NCBI RefSeq assembly: GCF_902807005.1
Contig: NZ_LR777658.1
Location: 62,001-126,000 of the forward strand
Direction of reading: 5' to 3'
Source: Chlamydiifrater phoenicopteri
Lineage (GTDB): Bacteria > Chlamydiota > Chlamydiia > Chlamydiales > Chlamydiaceae
Length of the DNA: 64,000 nt
Under the pieces are notes generated by a model. The model was given only the letters and a program-made list of their open reading frames with translations. It had not been told where the DNA came from and made no database searches. How positions within the stretch are numbered: position 1 is the stretch's first letter; every line of letters starts with the position of its first letter. Below are positions 36,136 through 44,282 of this stretch, one piece after another. Position numbers and translations under genes: made by a program.

Positions 36136-36985
36136 TTAGGAGGGTGTGCTCCCACTGAGCGCTAGGCTTGCCATCGACGGTCCTAGCCTCCCAGTGATTT
36201 TTGGGGTCTATAAACCCTTTCTTGTTTCCGATATTAATCATTGGTTCTATGGTGAAGGTCATTCCAGGAGCTAAGGGAATAGAGCAGTTATTCCTGTGAT
36301 GAGGGATATACGGCTCTTCATGGAATTGGATGCCAACTCCGTGTCCCACGAATTGATCTACAACAGAAAATCCGTATTCAGCGGCAACATCCTCTATAAC
36401 GTCCCCAATAGCGTGAACAGGGATCTCTGGTTTTAGTATGTTTATGGCCTGTTCTAAACATTTTAGAGAGGCTTCGCAGACAAGTTTTTTTTCTTCTGGA
36501 ACAGGATCTATTATCACCATACGACTACAGTCTCCGAAGAAACCGTCTACGATGCAAGAAACATCTATGTTAAGAATATCTCCTTTTCTTAACGGTGTAT
36601 CATTTGGAATACCGTGACAAATTACTTCGTTCAAGGATGTACAAATGGTTTTTGGAAAAGGAGGATGTCCATAATTTAACGGGGCAGGAATAGCCGAGAA
36701 TTCTTTGTGTAATTTTTGAGACAACTCGTCCAATTCGTTAGTAGTGGTACCTTCTTTTGCGGCAAGACAAAGTTCGTTTAGGATATGCGCTGTGACCTGA
36801 CAGGCATTCCGGATCTGTTTTATTTCATAGTCATTTTTTATTAAAATCCCGTATTTCGAACGATACTGCGAGGCAATACTTAGGGTTTTATCTTGTATCT
36901 GCTTATTAGGGTAGTGGCAGTGTTTCCATTTCTTCTTGCTGCCGCACCAGCAAGGGTCATTTCTGTTAATCACTTTGCTCTCCAC
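36092..36985 (-). CDS. map: Methionine aminopeptidase, type I, with SEC-C zinc motif
   Basis: Removes N-terminal methionine from new proteins. The start is GTG at 36985, whose G is shared with the TAG stop of the upstream marC gene. Residues 11-24 form a SEC-C zinc motif (C12-W-C14, C23-H24), as in some SecA proteins and in several bacterial MAPs, likely for ribosome binding. The metallopeptidase core has Asp in N-I-D-V-S and G-D-C-S-R, G-H-G-V-G-I-Q-F-H, F-T-I-E-P-M and W-E-H-T. Corresponds to CT851. Confidence 0.95.
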   Translation of the reverse strand: MESKVINRNDPCWCGSKKKWKHCHYPNKQIQDKTLSIASQYRSKYGILIKNDYEIKQIRNACQVTAHILNELCLAAKEGTTTNELDELSQKLHKEFSAIPAPLNYGHPPFPKTICTSLNEVICHGIPNDTPLRKGDILNIDVSCIVDGFFGDCSRMVIIDPVPEEKKLVCEASLKCLEQAINILKPEIPVHAIGDVIEDVAAEYGFSVVDQFVGHGVGIQFHEEPYIPHHRNNCSIPLAPGMTFTIEPMINIGNKKGFIDPKNHWEARTVDGKPSAQWEHTLLITEEGCEILTLLRE

Positions 36986-37602
36986 TAAGTCGCGTAAAAA
37001 CCAATGTTAAAGGCTATTCCGAGACCTTTTAACACTAAATTGCCAGCTATAAGAAGGAGGATGACTCCAAACAATCTTTCAAGAGCTACCAACCCGTCTT
37101 TACCCATGATGCGGTTAAATACTGTGGAGTAAAGAAAGATTACAAGTGAGGCTGCCCAAGCCAAACAGATGGCGCAAAAAATAAACTCTAGACTGTAAAC
37201 TTTTTCTTCAACACAGCTTAGTGTTGCAGAAATTACGGCTGGTCCCGTTAAAACTGGAAAGGCTAAAGGAAAAAATATTGGATCCTGAACAACTTTTTGA
37301 TTTGTTGTTGAGAGGTCTTGCTTTAACGGAGAGAAAGCCATATCCAATCCAATGGCGAAGAGCATAGCTCCCCCGACAACTTGGAAAGAGTAGAGAGATA
37401 CATTGAAGAGATGAAAAATCTTTCGCCCGAAAGTGATAAAAACAACTAGCGTAGCTAGAGCGAATAGACACTCTCGTATGATTATTTTTCGGCGCCTTTC
37501 TGGAGAGAAGTCTTTTAGCAAAGTGACAAATACAGGGAAAGACCCCAGGGCGTCAAAAAGCATGAAGAAAAGAAGGCTTAATTGGAATAAAGCTAATAAC
37601 AT
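36985..37602 (-). CDS. MarC-family membrane protein
   Basis: A 205-residue inner-membrane protein with six hydrophobic segments and the MarC signature D-x-x-G-x-x-P-V-F (about 17-25) and F-P-L-A-F-P-V-L-T-G-P (about 111-121). The MarC family has no established transport substrate. It is the second of two adjacent paralogues and overlaps the map start by one base. From memory it corresponds to CT852 (yhgN-like). Confidence 0.87.
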   Translation of the reverse strand: MLLALFQLSLLFFMLFDALGSFPVFVTLLKDFSPERRRKIIIRECLFALATLVVFITFGRKIFHLFNVSLYSFQVVGGAMLFAIGLDMAFSPLKQDLSTTNQKVVQDPIFFPLAFPVLTGPAVISATLSCVEEKVYSLEFIFCAICLAWAASLVIFLYSTVFNRIMGKDGLVALERLFGVILLLIAGNLVLKGLGIAFNIGFYAT

Positions 37603-37603
37603 T

Positions 37604-38188
37604 TTAATGTGCCAGCAGAGCTAACTGCAGCCCCCTTATAAAAATTTGGACTCCGATTATGGATACAAATAAACCTATAATGGCCCTAGATGCTTGTAGG
37701 ACTTTATCTTTTCGTGTCAGAGCGAATAAAGTTAGCGTGCTAAAGAAGAGAAATATCCAAGAAAGCCCTAGAATGTAACTGTATTCTCTCGGTTGGGGAT
37801 TACTTATGATCAGAACAAAGCAACCAGCAAACCAGGCGGGGCCAATGATTAGAGGAGTAGCCACAGGAAAAAGCAAGGATCGGTTTTTAGAAATTTCTGG
37901 AATTTCTTTAGATTTGTTAAAAGAGGCCTTCAGGCCATTTAAAGTTATCAGAGCTCCAGCTGAAGCTAAAATAGCACAATCTGGAGTTCTTAGGGCTGAA
38001 AGAGCTCCTTTCCCTACAAAGAAGAGAATGAATATTATAGGTAAAGAGATCAGCAGATCTCTGGAAAGTAGTAGTAAAGATCTTTTTAATGAAAAGGATT
38101 GAAATATGGCTTGCAAATGCGCCATATTTAAAAAACTATCGGCTATCAAGCAGAGCACGAGAGAAAAAGATAAAAGTTGGATAGTCAT
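37604..38188 (-). CDS. Second MarC-family membrane protein
   Basis: A 194-residue paralogue directly upstream of the other MarC gene with a one-base gap. It is more divergent: the loop reads F-P-V-A-T-P-L-I-I-G-P, and the N-terminal loop reads D-S-F-L-N-M-A instead of the usual D-x-x-G-x-x-P. Six hydrophobic segments remain. A heterodimer of the two is possible but unproven. Start ATG at 38188. Confidence 0.75.
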   Translation of the reverse strand: MTIQLLSFSLVLCLIADSFLNMAHLQAIFQSFSLKRSLLLLSRDLLISLPIIFILFFVGKGALSALRTPDCAILASAGALITLNGLKASFNKSKEIPEISKNRSLLFPVATPLIIGPAWFAGCFVLIISNPQPREYSYILGLSWIFLFFSTLTLFALTRKDKVLQASRAIIGLFVSIIGVQIFIRGLQLALLAH

Positions 38189-38251
38189 TGTTATATTTTC
38201 TTTTAACTAATTAATTGGAAGAACAAGGGTTTTCCAAATCAACAAAGGACG

Positions 38252-38917
38252 ATGAATTTTATAAGTTTTGGTATGTTTAATCAAGAAATTATTGATGTAA
38301 TAAAACCTTATTCAGAACTTTTTTCTACAATACTTCTTTTTGGCCCTCCTGGGGTTGGAAAAGATTTGTTAGGAAATTTTTTATCTCAATCGGGCAGTCA
38401 ATGCTATGTGTCTATGGGGGATGTATTTCGTTGCTATTCCCCCGAGTCTCCTATACGCAGAATGTTTCACCGTTATGCTGTGAGTGGTGCTTTAATTCCG
38501 GATGAGATTGTAATAAATGTATGGCAATACTATGTTCAGGGGCTGATTGCCACAGGAAAGTACTTACCTGAGAGGCAGGATCTGCTACTTTCAGGAGTTC
38601 CCAGGACTTTAGGACAATGCCAGCTTTTAGAATCGTTTACAAGGGTGCGTCACGTAATCGTGTTGGAGGCCTTTGATGAATCAGAATTATTAGCTAGAAC
38701 ACAAAAATTAGCGCATACAAGAGGGTTAATTGGAGAGGTTGGACTGGATGTGCTGAAGCGTAGGCTGGAGTCATATTACAAGGACATAGAGGAGCTTATA
38801 GCATTTTATCCCAAGCATAAAGTTTCTAGAATACAGGCGGAGCAAAAACCTTTTGAAGTTTTAAGGGATGTCCTATCTAGGCTTTCTCACGTTCTATCAG
38901 ATCCTTGTGCGGCGTAG
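38252..38917 (+). CDS. Adenylate-kinase-like P-loop protein
   Basis: A 221-residue nucleotide-binding protein of the adenylate kinase fold. The P-loop is G-P-P-G-V-G-K-D, where the usual G-x-G-K-G-T has Asp after the Lys. It has M-G-D-V-F-R as in the AMP-binding region, S-G-V-P-R-T in place of D-G-F-P-R-T, and a truncated lid region with no zinc cysteines. Missing the Asp of D-G-F-P-R and the P-loop G-T make normal adenylate kinase activity doubtful. The housekeeping adk is expected elsewhere. It overlaps the convergent transporter gene by 41 bp. Confidence 0.7.
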   Translation: MNFISFGMFNQEIIDVIKPYSELFSTILLFGPPGVGKDLLGNFLSQSGSQCYVSMGDVFRCYSPESPIRRMFHRYAVSGALIPDEIVINVWQYYVQGLIATGKYLPERQDLLLSGVPRTLGQCQLLESFTRVRHVIVLEAFDESELLARTQKLAHTRGLIGEVGLDVLKRRLESYYKDIEELIAFYPKHKVSRIQAEQKPFEVLRDVLSRLSHVLSDPCAA

Positions 38918-40682
38918 TTTTTGAACAAGCAATTTTTTTTAAATGCTCTGACGCAGCTTGGGCCAATTCTGGATAATGCTGGGAGATCGTTTTAATAAGT
39001 TGTTCTTGCAATTCCTGGTCTAAAGGAGATTGATTTTCAGCTAGAAGATTTAATGTTTCTTCCCATTGTTTTCGTTCGTCTCTCAGAGTTTCAGCGGCCT
39101 TTGATGTAGCTTTTGCGTATATGGAAAAAGCCTTGTCTGGCTGTTCCTTGCAGAAGCAAATGCTTTGATGTAAAGCTTCTTGGAACAGACTAATAAATTG
39201 TGCAGATGATGTTCGAGTATTAGCTTTAGCGCAAACCAATAGTTGAGGACCTGAGGGCAATCCATAGTCTTCAGGAAAGAAATGTACGATGGGTATTCCT
39301 AAGGCTTTTAGTTTAACGCCCTCTATATTGTAAAAACCGCCATATATACAGTCCACCTGTCGAGAAATGATTGGAGACAACATGTCCGAACTTACATTTC
39401 TAATTTCTCCAGGGCGGATGCCAGCAGCATTTAAGGTTTTTAGAAAAGAGGAGAGATTTTGTGGGTTGCTTAAACAGAATCCTAGAGTTTTTCCATTGAT
39501 GTCTTGCATGGAGGAAATTCCACTGTCTTTTCTGCAAATTAGTCCACCAAGGCTTTTATCTATCAATCTTCCTATAGGGATGATAGGAAGTCCTTTTAAT
39601 TGGCCTCGAATAACACCAAGAGCATGGTAGAGAGTGAGGTCAGTTTTTTCAAACATCAGGTGTGGAATAACGGAGCCATTGTCAGAGCTTTTTATAATAG
39701 TCAGTGAGATTCCTTGACTGGAAAAAAAACCCTTTTCTATTCCTACATAGATGGGGACGTGGTTTGGATTTGGGGTCCAATCAAGCAGCAAGGAGACCTC
39801 GTACTCGCTTTTGGGTTTAACTAAGGATGTTTGCTTTGGATGGTAAGCAAGAATCCCTATTAATAAACAAGTTAGAGAAAATAATGTATAAAGAGGGCCT
39901 TTGGTTTTGTCTTTGGTTTTTGTTAATGAATTTTTTCGTTTTATGTTGTGAATGGCAAAGACTGTGTTTTCAAAGTAAACAACTAGGTTATACAAAGAGA
40001 TGGTTAGAGTTGAAAGAGCTAGGAGTCCTGCAAAAGTAAGGTCCGTTTCGTAGTTTCTTCGACTTTCTAGGATAAGAATTCCTAGTCCAGAATTTCCAGC
40101 AACCCATTCCCCAGCAATAGCACCGAACCCAGCGGAGCCTATAGCAACTTTCAGCCCAGAGAAAATATTTGGAACAGAATAGGGGAGTAGAAGTCTTCTA
40201 AATGTTTGAATTTTTGTTGCGTTTTGCAGTTTAAAAAACTCTAGTAATTCGATAGGAGCGGAAGAAAAGCCCTGGTACAAAGTCAGTGTCAAAGGAAAAA
40301 ATATTGTTAGCACTGTAGGAATAAGGACGGCACTCATTCCCCATCCAAACCACAACACTATTATGGGGGAGAGTGTAAACATGGGGATACACTGGAGTAA
40401 AACAAAAAGGGGTTGTAGGAAAGTTTTAGAGCTTTTATAGGAGAGCATAACGAGGGCTAAGACAAAGGAAAGGCCTCCGGCAAGAAGAAATCCGCCTATG
40501 ATTTCTTTTAAGGTTACCAAAGACTCTTTTAGCAGGATTTCTCTAGAGCGGATGCAGCGTAGGGCTATGGATGAAGGGGGCGGACATACGAGCTTTGCTA
40601 CGGGCGAGTAAAGGGCCCATATTTCCCAGCCAGTTAGGAAAGCGATGATGAACAGCATTGGAAATAAAAAATTTTTCTTCAT
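38877..40682 (-). CDS. ABC transporter permease fused to an NMT1/THI5-like binding domain
   Basis: A 601-residue fusion (CT854 position). Residues 1-250 are a BPD-type permease: a membrane anchor, then segments ending in the coupling loop E-x-x-x-L-Q-N-A-T-K-x-x-T-F-R-R-L-L-L-P. After a further membrane segment (about 265-285), residues 295-580 form a periplasmic domain with L-L-L-D-W-T-P-N-P-N-H, the hallmark of NMT1/ThiY proteins binding the pyrimidine precursor of thiamine. A thiamine-precursor or related importer is inferred. The ATPase is not in this window. Confidence 0.82.
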   Translation of the reverse strand: MKKNFLFPMLFIIAFLTGWEIWALYSPVAKLVCPPPSSIALRCIRSREILLKESLVTLKEIIGGFLLAGGLSFVLALVMLSYKSSKTFLQPLFVLLQCIPMFTLSPIIVLWFGWGMSAVLIPTVLTIFFPLTLTLYQGFSSAPIELLEFFKLQNATKIQTFRRLLLPYSVPNIFSGLKVAIGSAGFGAIAGEWVAGNSGLGILILESRRNYETDLTFAGLLALSTLTISLYNLVVYFENTVFAIHNIKRKNSLTKTKDKTKGPLYTLFSLTCLLIGILAYHPKQTSLVKPKSEYEVSLLLDWTPNPNHVPIYVGIEKGFFSSQGISLTIIKSSDNGSVIPHLMFEKTDLTLYHALGVIRGQLKGLPIIPIGRLIDKSLGGLICRKDSGISSMQDINGKTLGFCLSNPQNLSSFLKTLNAAGIRPGEIRNVSSDMLSPIISRQVDCIYGGFYNIEGVKLKALGIPIVHFFPEDYGLPSGPQLLVCAKANTRTSSAQFISLFQEALHQSICFCKEQPDKAFSIYAKATSKAAETLRDERKQWEETLNLLAENQSPLDQELQEQLIKTISQHYPELAQAASEHLKKIACSKTTPHKDLIEREKA

Positions 40683-40732
40683 AGATCAGTTTGGCTTAGG
40701 AAAGGATTAGGGATTTAGTAGGAAGTAAGCAT

Positions 40733-42115
40733 ATGCGAAAGGAGTTTGACAGCTTAGGAGAGGTAGAGGTTCCCGAGGACCGATATTATGGAGCACAAAC
40801 GCAAAGATCTCTACAATTTTTTTCTTGGGGAGAAGAAAGAATGCCAGAGCCCGTTATTAAAGCTTTGGTTCTGGTGAAAAAGTGTGCAGCTAAAGCTAAT
40901 GCTCTTTTGGGTTTGCTAGATGAAAAAACAGCAGAAAGGATTGTTGCTGCTACAGAAGAAATTCTAGCAGGGAATTTCTCTGAACACTTCCCCTTGAGAG
41001 TGTGGCAAACAGGAAGTGGCACACAATCTAACATGAATGTTAATGAAGTGATTGCAAATTTAGCTATCAAGAGGGCTGGGGGAATAATAGGTTCAAAAAA
41101 TCCTGTTCATCCTAATGATCATGTGAATTGTTCACAGTCATCCAATGATGTTTTTCCTACGGCTATGCATATAGCTGCAGTTCAAGAGATGAAAAGCAAG
41201 CTATTGCCTGCTTTGGAGCATATGATTTCTGTCGTGAAGGATAAATCTGAAGAATTTCACAAGTACATCAAAATAGGTAGAACCCATCTCATGGATGCTG
41301 TTCCTATGACTTTAGGGCAGGAATTTTCCGGTTACTTGGATCAGTTAAAAAAGAATATTGAAAGAATAGGGTTTTCTCTATCTCATTTGTATGAGCTTGC
41401 TATAGGTGCTACAGCAGTCGGCACGGGCCTGAATGTTCCTCCTGGTTTTGTTGAGAAGTTTCTTGAATGCTTGAGGCAGGAAACTCAAGAACCTTTTTGT
41501 GCAGCTTCAAATACTTTTTCTGCCTTATCTTGTCATGACTCGTTAGTCTTCGCTCAAACTTGTTTGTCCTCTTTGGCTTGTTCTTTGACCAAGATTGCCA
41601 CAGACTTGAGTTTTTTAGGATCAGGCCCTCGTTGTGGTTTGGGAGAACTTTTTTTCCCAGAAAACGAGCCAGGCTCATCCATAATGCCAGGGAAGATTAA
41701 TCCCACTCAATGCGAAGCTACATTAATGGTGTGTACGCAAGTTTTCGGTTATACACAATCTGTTCTCTATGGTGGCAGTAGGGGTAATTTTGAATTAAAT
41801 GTAATGAAGCCTGTGATCATTTATGATTTTCTAAGATCCGTTTCTTTATTATCGGGGGCTATGAGATCTTTTGCAGATAATTTTATTTCAGGGCTGCGTG
41901 TGAATGAAATAAAAATTAAAGAGTATACGGATAGATCGTTGATGATAGTGACGGCGCTATCTCCGGTAATAGGTTATGATAAGTGTTCCAAAATAGCATT
42001 AAAAGCTCTTCACGAAAATTTGACCCTCAGAGAAGCTGCAATCTCTCTAGGATTTGTCTCAGCAGAAGACTTTGACAAGTACGTTAACCCGTCTGATATG
42101 GTGGGTGACCGCTAG
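40733..42115 (+). CDS. fumC: Fumarate hydratase, class II
   Basis: Interconverts fumarate and malate in the partial chlamydial TCA cycle. The 460 residues contain the superfamily signature G-S-S-I-M-P-G-K-I-N-P (about residue 318), the T-G-S-G-T-Q-S-N-M-N-V-N-E-V segment and S-S-N-D-V-F-P-T. The active-site His is in G-R-T-H-L-M-D-A. The start ATG follows GGAAG. It converges on the SulP gene with 16 bp between stops. Corresponds to CT855. Confidence 0.97.
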   Translation: MRKEFDSLGEVEVPEDRYYGAQTQRSLQFFSWGEERMPEPVIKALVLVKKCAAKANALLGLLDEKTAERIVAATEEILAGNFSEHFPLRVWQTGSGTQSNMNVNEVIANLAIKRAGGIIGSKNPVHPNDHVNCSQSSNDVFPTAMHIAAVQEMKSKLLPALEHMISVVKDKSEEFHKYIKIGRTHLMDAVPMTLGQEFSGYLDQLKKNIERIGFSLSHLYELAIGATAVGTGLNVPPGFVEKFLECLRQETQEPFCAASNTFSALSCHDSLVFAQTCLSSLACSLTKIATDLSFLGSGPRCGLGELFFPENEPGSSIMPGKINPTQCEATLMVCTQVFGYTQSVLYGGSRGNFELNVMKPVIIYDFLRSVSLLSGAMRSFADNFISGLRVNEIKIKEYTDRSLMIVTALSPVIGYDKCSKIALKALHENLTLREAAISLGFVSAEDFDKYVNPSDMVGDR

Positions 42116-42131
42116 CATTTGCAAAAAAATA

Positions 42132-43844
42132 TTAATCATGAATAGCTGTTTTATTTTCTAATTTTGCTAGGGCGTTAGCAAATAGGAGAGCACCTTTGAG
42201 GCTGGAGAAAATGTGATCTTCTCCAATTAATTCATCCAAATGATAACGTTTTAGATCATTGAGAGGAGTTCGCTTAACTCCAGCGAGGAGAAGTAAAGTG
42301 CCTTGCCGGTCACATTCTAAATAGAATTCTTCTAAGGCATGCATAGCGGAAACATCAATTGTGGGCACTCTTGTCATACATAAGATAAAGATCTTTGGTG
42401 GAGAAGAAACCTCGTTAAGAAGGTTTTTTAATCTATCTGCTATTCCGAAGAAGAAGGGGCCGTTGATTTCATAAATCTCTGTATTTGGAGGTACTTCGGA
42501 CTTTAAAACTTTGGTGTCTTCTTTTGATTGAGTTTCATCATCAAAATAGTTTGCTGTTGATATAGCATCTGATAAATCACTCATTTGTTTCATGAATAAG
42601 AACGCTGCTAACATCATGCCAACTTGCACAGCAGAAGTGATGGTTGTCATTACTGTGAGAATGAAAACGGCTAGTAAAACAATAACATCTTTTTTAGGAG
42701 CGGTAAACAGGTGAATAAAGTGATGAATATCACTCATATTCCAAGCTATGAGAATCAAAACAGAAGCTAGGCATGTAAGAGGTATTTTTGTTGTTAAGGG
42801 CCAGAGGACCAGTAGGATGATGCAGATAAATATAGAATGTACTATGCCGGCTACGGGAGTTGTTGCGCCAGATTTTACGTTTGCTGTTGTTCTTGCCAGA
42901 GACCCTGTGACGGGAAGACCTGAAAACAAAGAGGTTCCCATATTAGCAATTCCTTGAGCTACTAGCTGGCAGTTAGATTGGTGTCTCCACCCAGTCATAC
43001 CGTCGGCAACGACAGCGGATAGTAGAGTCTCTATACCGGCTAAGACTGCCAGAGTTAAAGCGTCTGGCATTATTTGTAAAATTCTTGTGATACTTAAATG
43101 GGGCCAAGAAGGTGTAGGGAAGGATGCTGGAATTGATCCATAGCGACTTCCTACTGTAGGAATGTCTATTTGTAGCAACCAAACGGCTAGGGTAGATATG
43201 ACAATAGCAATCATTACTCCGGGGTATCGGGGTTTATAATTTCGGAAGTAAATCATGATAATTAGAGAAAAAAATCCTACAGCAAGAGATTTAGGGTCCC
43301 AAGTCCACCGGAAATCCCAATATGCTATCCATTTCCCGACAAAATCCGCTGGGATAGAGTCTCCCATTTGCAGGCCTAAAAAATCTTTGATCTGCGAAGA
43401 AAAGATAATCACAGATAAGCCCGTAGTAAGGCCTGTGACAACGGGATAGGGCATGTACTTGATGAAAGTACCCAGCCCCATCAAACCAAACCCTACAAGG
43501 AGGAGTCCAGCCAGAAATGTGACAATGAAAAGAGTTTCTACTCCGTATCTAGCAGAGATTCCGTAGAGGATAGTAATGAATGCACTCGTAGGGCCTGAAA
43601 CTAATACCCGACTTCCGCCAAAGAAGGAGGCTAAAAATCCGCCAACAATAGCAGCATGAATTCCTTGTAACGGAGAGACTCCTACCCCAATAGATACCGC
43701 AATAGCAAAAGGGAAGGCCAGGATACCAACCGTAATGCCAGAAAGCACATCCTTTTTTAGGGCCCCGAGATTATAATCTTGTCTTAAGCAAGTATACAGT
43801 TTAGGTACAAAACTTTTTACAGACCAAGACATTCGGAAACCCAT
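42132..43844 (-). CDS. SulP-family anion transporter with STAS domain
   Basis: A membrane transporter of the SLC26/SulP family, likely for sulfate, bicarbonate or an organic anion. The 570 residues comprise about 11-14 membrane segments (about 25-430), with the G-I-x-V-G-I-L-A-F-P-F-A-I-A motif in the first helices and V-S-G-P-T-S-A-F near residue 88. A C-terminal STAS domain (about 460-560) follows, with V-P-T-I-D-V-S-A-M-H-A-L. The substrate cannot be told from sequence. Corresponds to CT856 (ychM). Confidence 0.9.
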   Translation of the reverse strand: MGFRMSWSVKSFVPKLYTCLRQDYNLGALKKDVLSGITVGILAFPFAIAVSIGVGVSPLQGIHAAIVGGFLASFFGGSRVLVSGPTSAFITILYGISARYGVETLFIVTFLAGLLLVGFGLMGLGTFIKYMPYPVVTGLTTGLSVIIFSSQIKDFLGLQMGDSIPADFVGKWIAYWDFRWTWDPKSLAVGFFSLIIMIYFRNYKPRYPGVMIAIVISTLAVWLLQIDIPTVGSRYGSIPASFPTPSWPHLSITRILQIMPDALTLAVLAGIETLLSAVVADGMTGWRHQSNCQLVAQGIANMGTSLFSGLPVTGSLARTTANVKSGATTPVAGIVHSIFICIILLVLWPLTTKIPLTCLASVLILIAWNMSDIHHFIHLFTAPKKDVIVLLAVFILTVMTTITSAVQVGMMLAAFLFMKQMSDLSDAISTANYFDDETQSKEDTKVLKSEVPPNTEIYEINGPFFFGIADRLKNLLNEVSSPPKIFILCMTRVPTIDVSAMHALEEFYLECDRQGTLLLLAGVKRTPLNDLKRYHLDELIGEDHIFSSLKGALLFANALAKLENKTAIHD

Positions 43845-44141
43845 AAGATCAAACTTTTCCTATTATTGTTCGTTTAAAAGGTATCTTTGTCAATCTGTTC
43901 GTTAAGGATTTTTATCTTTGGAGTTTGGTTTTTATTTTTTGTCTTATTTCCTACGGAGAGGAAGCAAATTTTTTGTTTTTGGGAGTATTTGATAGAGGAT
44001 TTTATTTTGATTGATTGGTTGATTTGAATTGTTTCTTGAGCTTAACACTCAGCTGTCGTATCCTGTCTATTGTGTTCCTTTCAGAAGGAGCTTTTCAGGT
44101 TCGAATCTTGCTACAAGGGGCTTGATTCGAGACTCTTCCTA
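43845..44141. other. Intergenic region upstream of nhaD
   Basis: About 300 bp between the divergent SulP gene and the small ORF. AT-rich with T tracts. A GGTTCGAATC string at 44099-44108 resembles a tRNA T arm, but no cloverleaf can be built. I see no other feature. Confidence 0.5.
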
Positions 44142-44258
44142 ATGTATGTCAATTATTTTAGCTTTTTAGCTAGGAGGATGGTATCTAGGCATTTTTCTAG
44201 AGCGTATGAGCGTGTGCCTGTGCGGCTTGTTGATGTTCCTTGGGTAGAGTTTAAGTGA
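44142..44258 (+). CDS. Possible small arginine-rich protein
   Basis: A 38-codon ORF from the ATG at 44142 (frame open from 44070 with a TTG). It encodes an arginine-rich peptide ending R-V-P-V-R-L-V-D-V-P-W-V-E-F-K, with aromatic residues near the start. No good ribosome site is spaced before the ATG; AGGAGG lies just before an internal ATG at 44178, too close to be ideal. The stop lies 24 bp before nhaD. A real small gene is possible, but the evidence is composition and position only. Confidence 0.35.
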   Translation: MYVNYFSFLARRMVSRHFSRAYERVPVRLVDVPWVEFK

Positions 44259-44282
44259 AAAACTTTTAGTTGAGGGTAGTTT

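Noticed and set aside
44090..44130. tRNA-like T-arm string GGTTCGAATC
   Set aside because: The five-base stem does not close fully and no acceptor, D or anticodon arms can be built around it.
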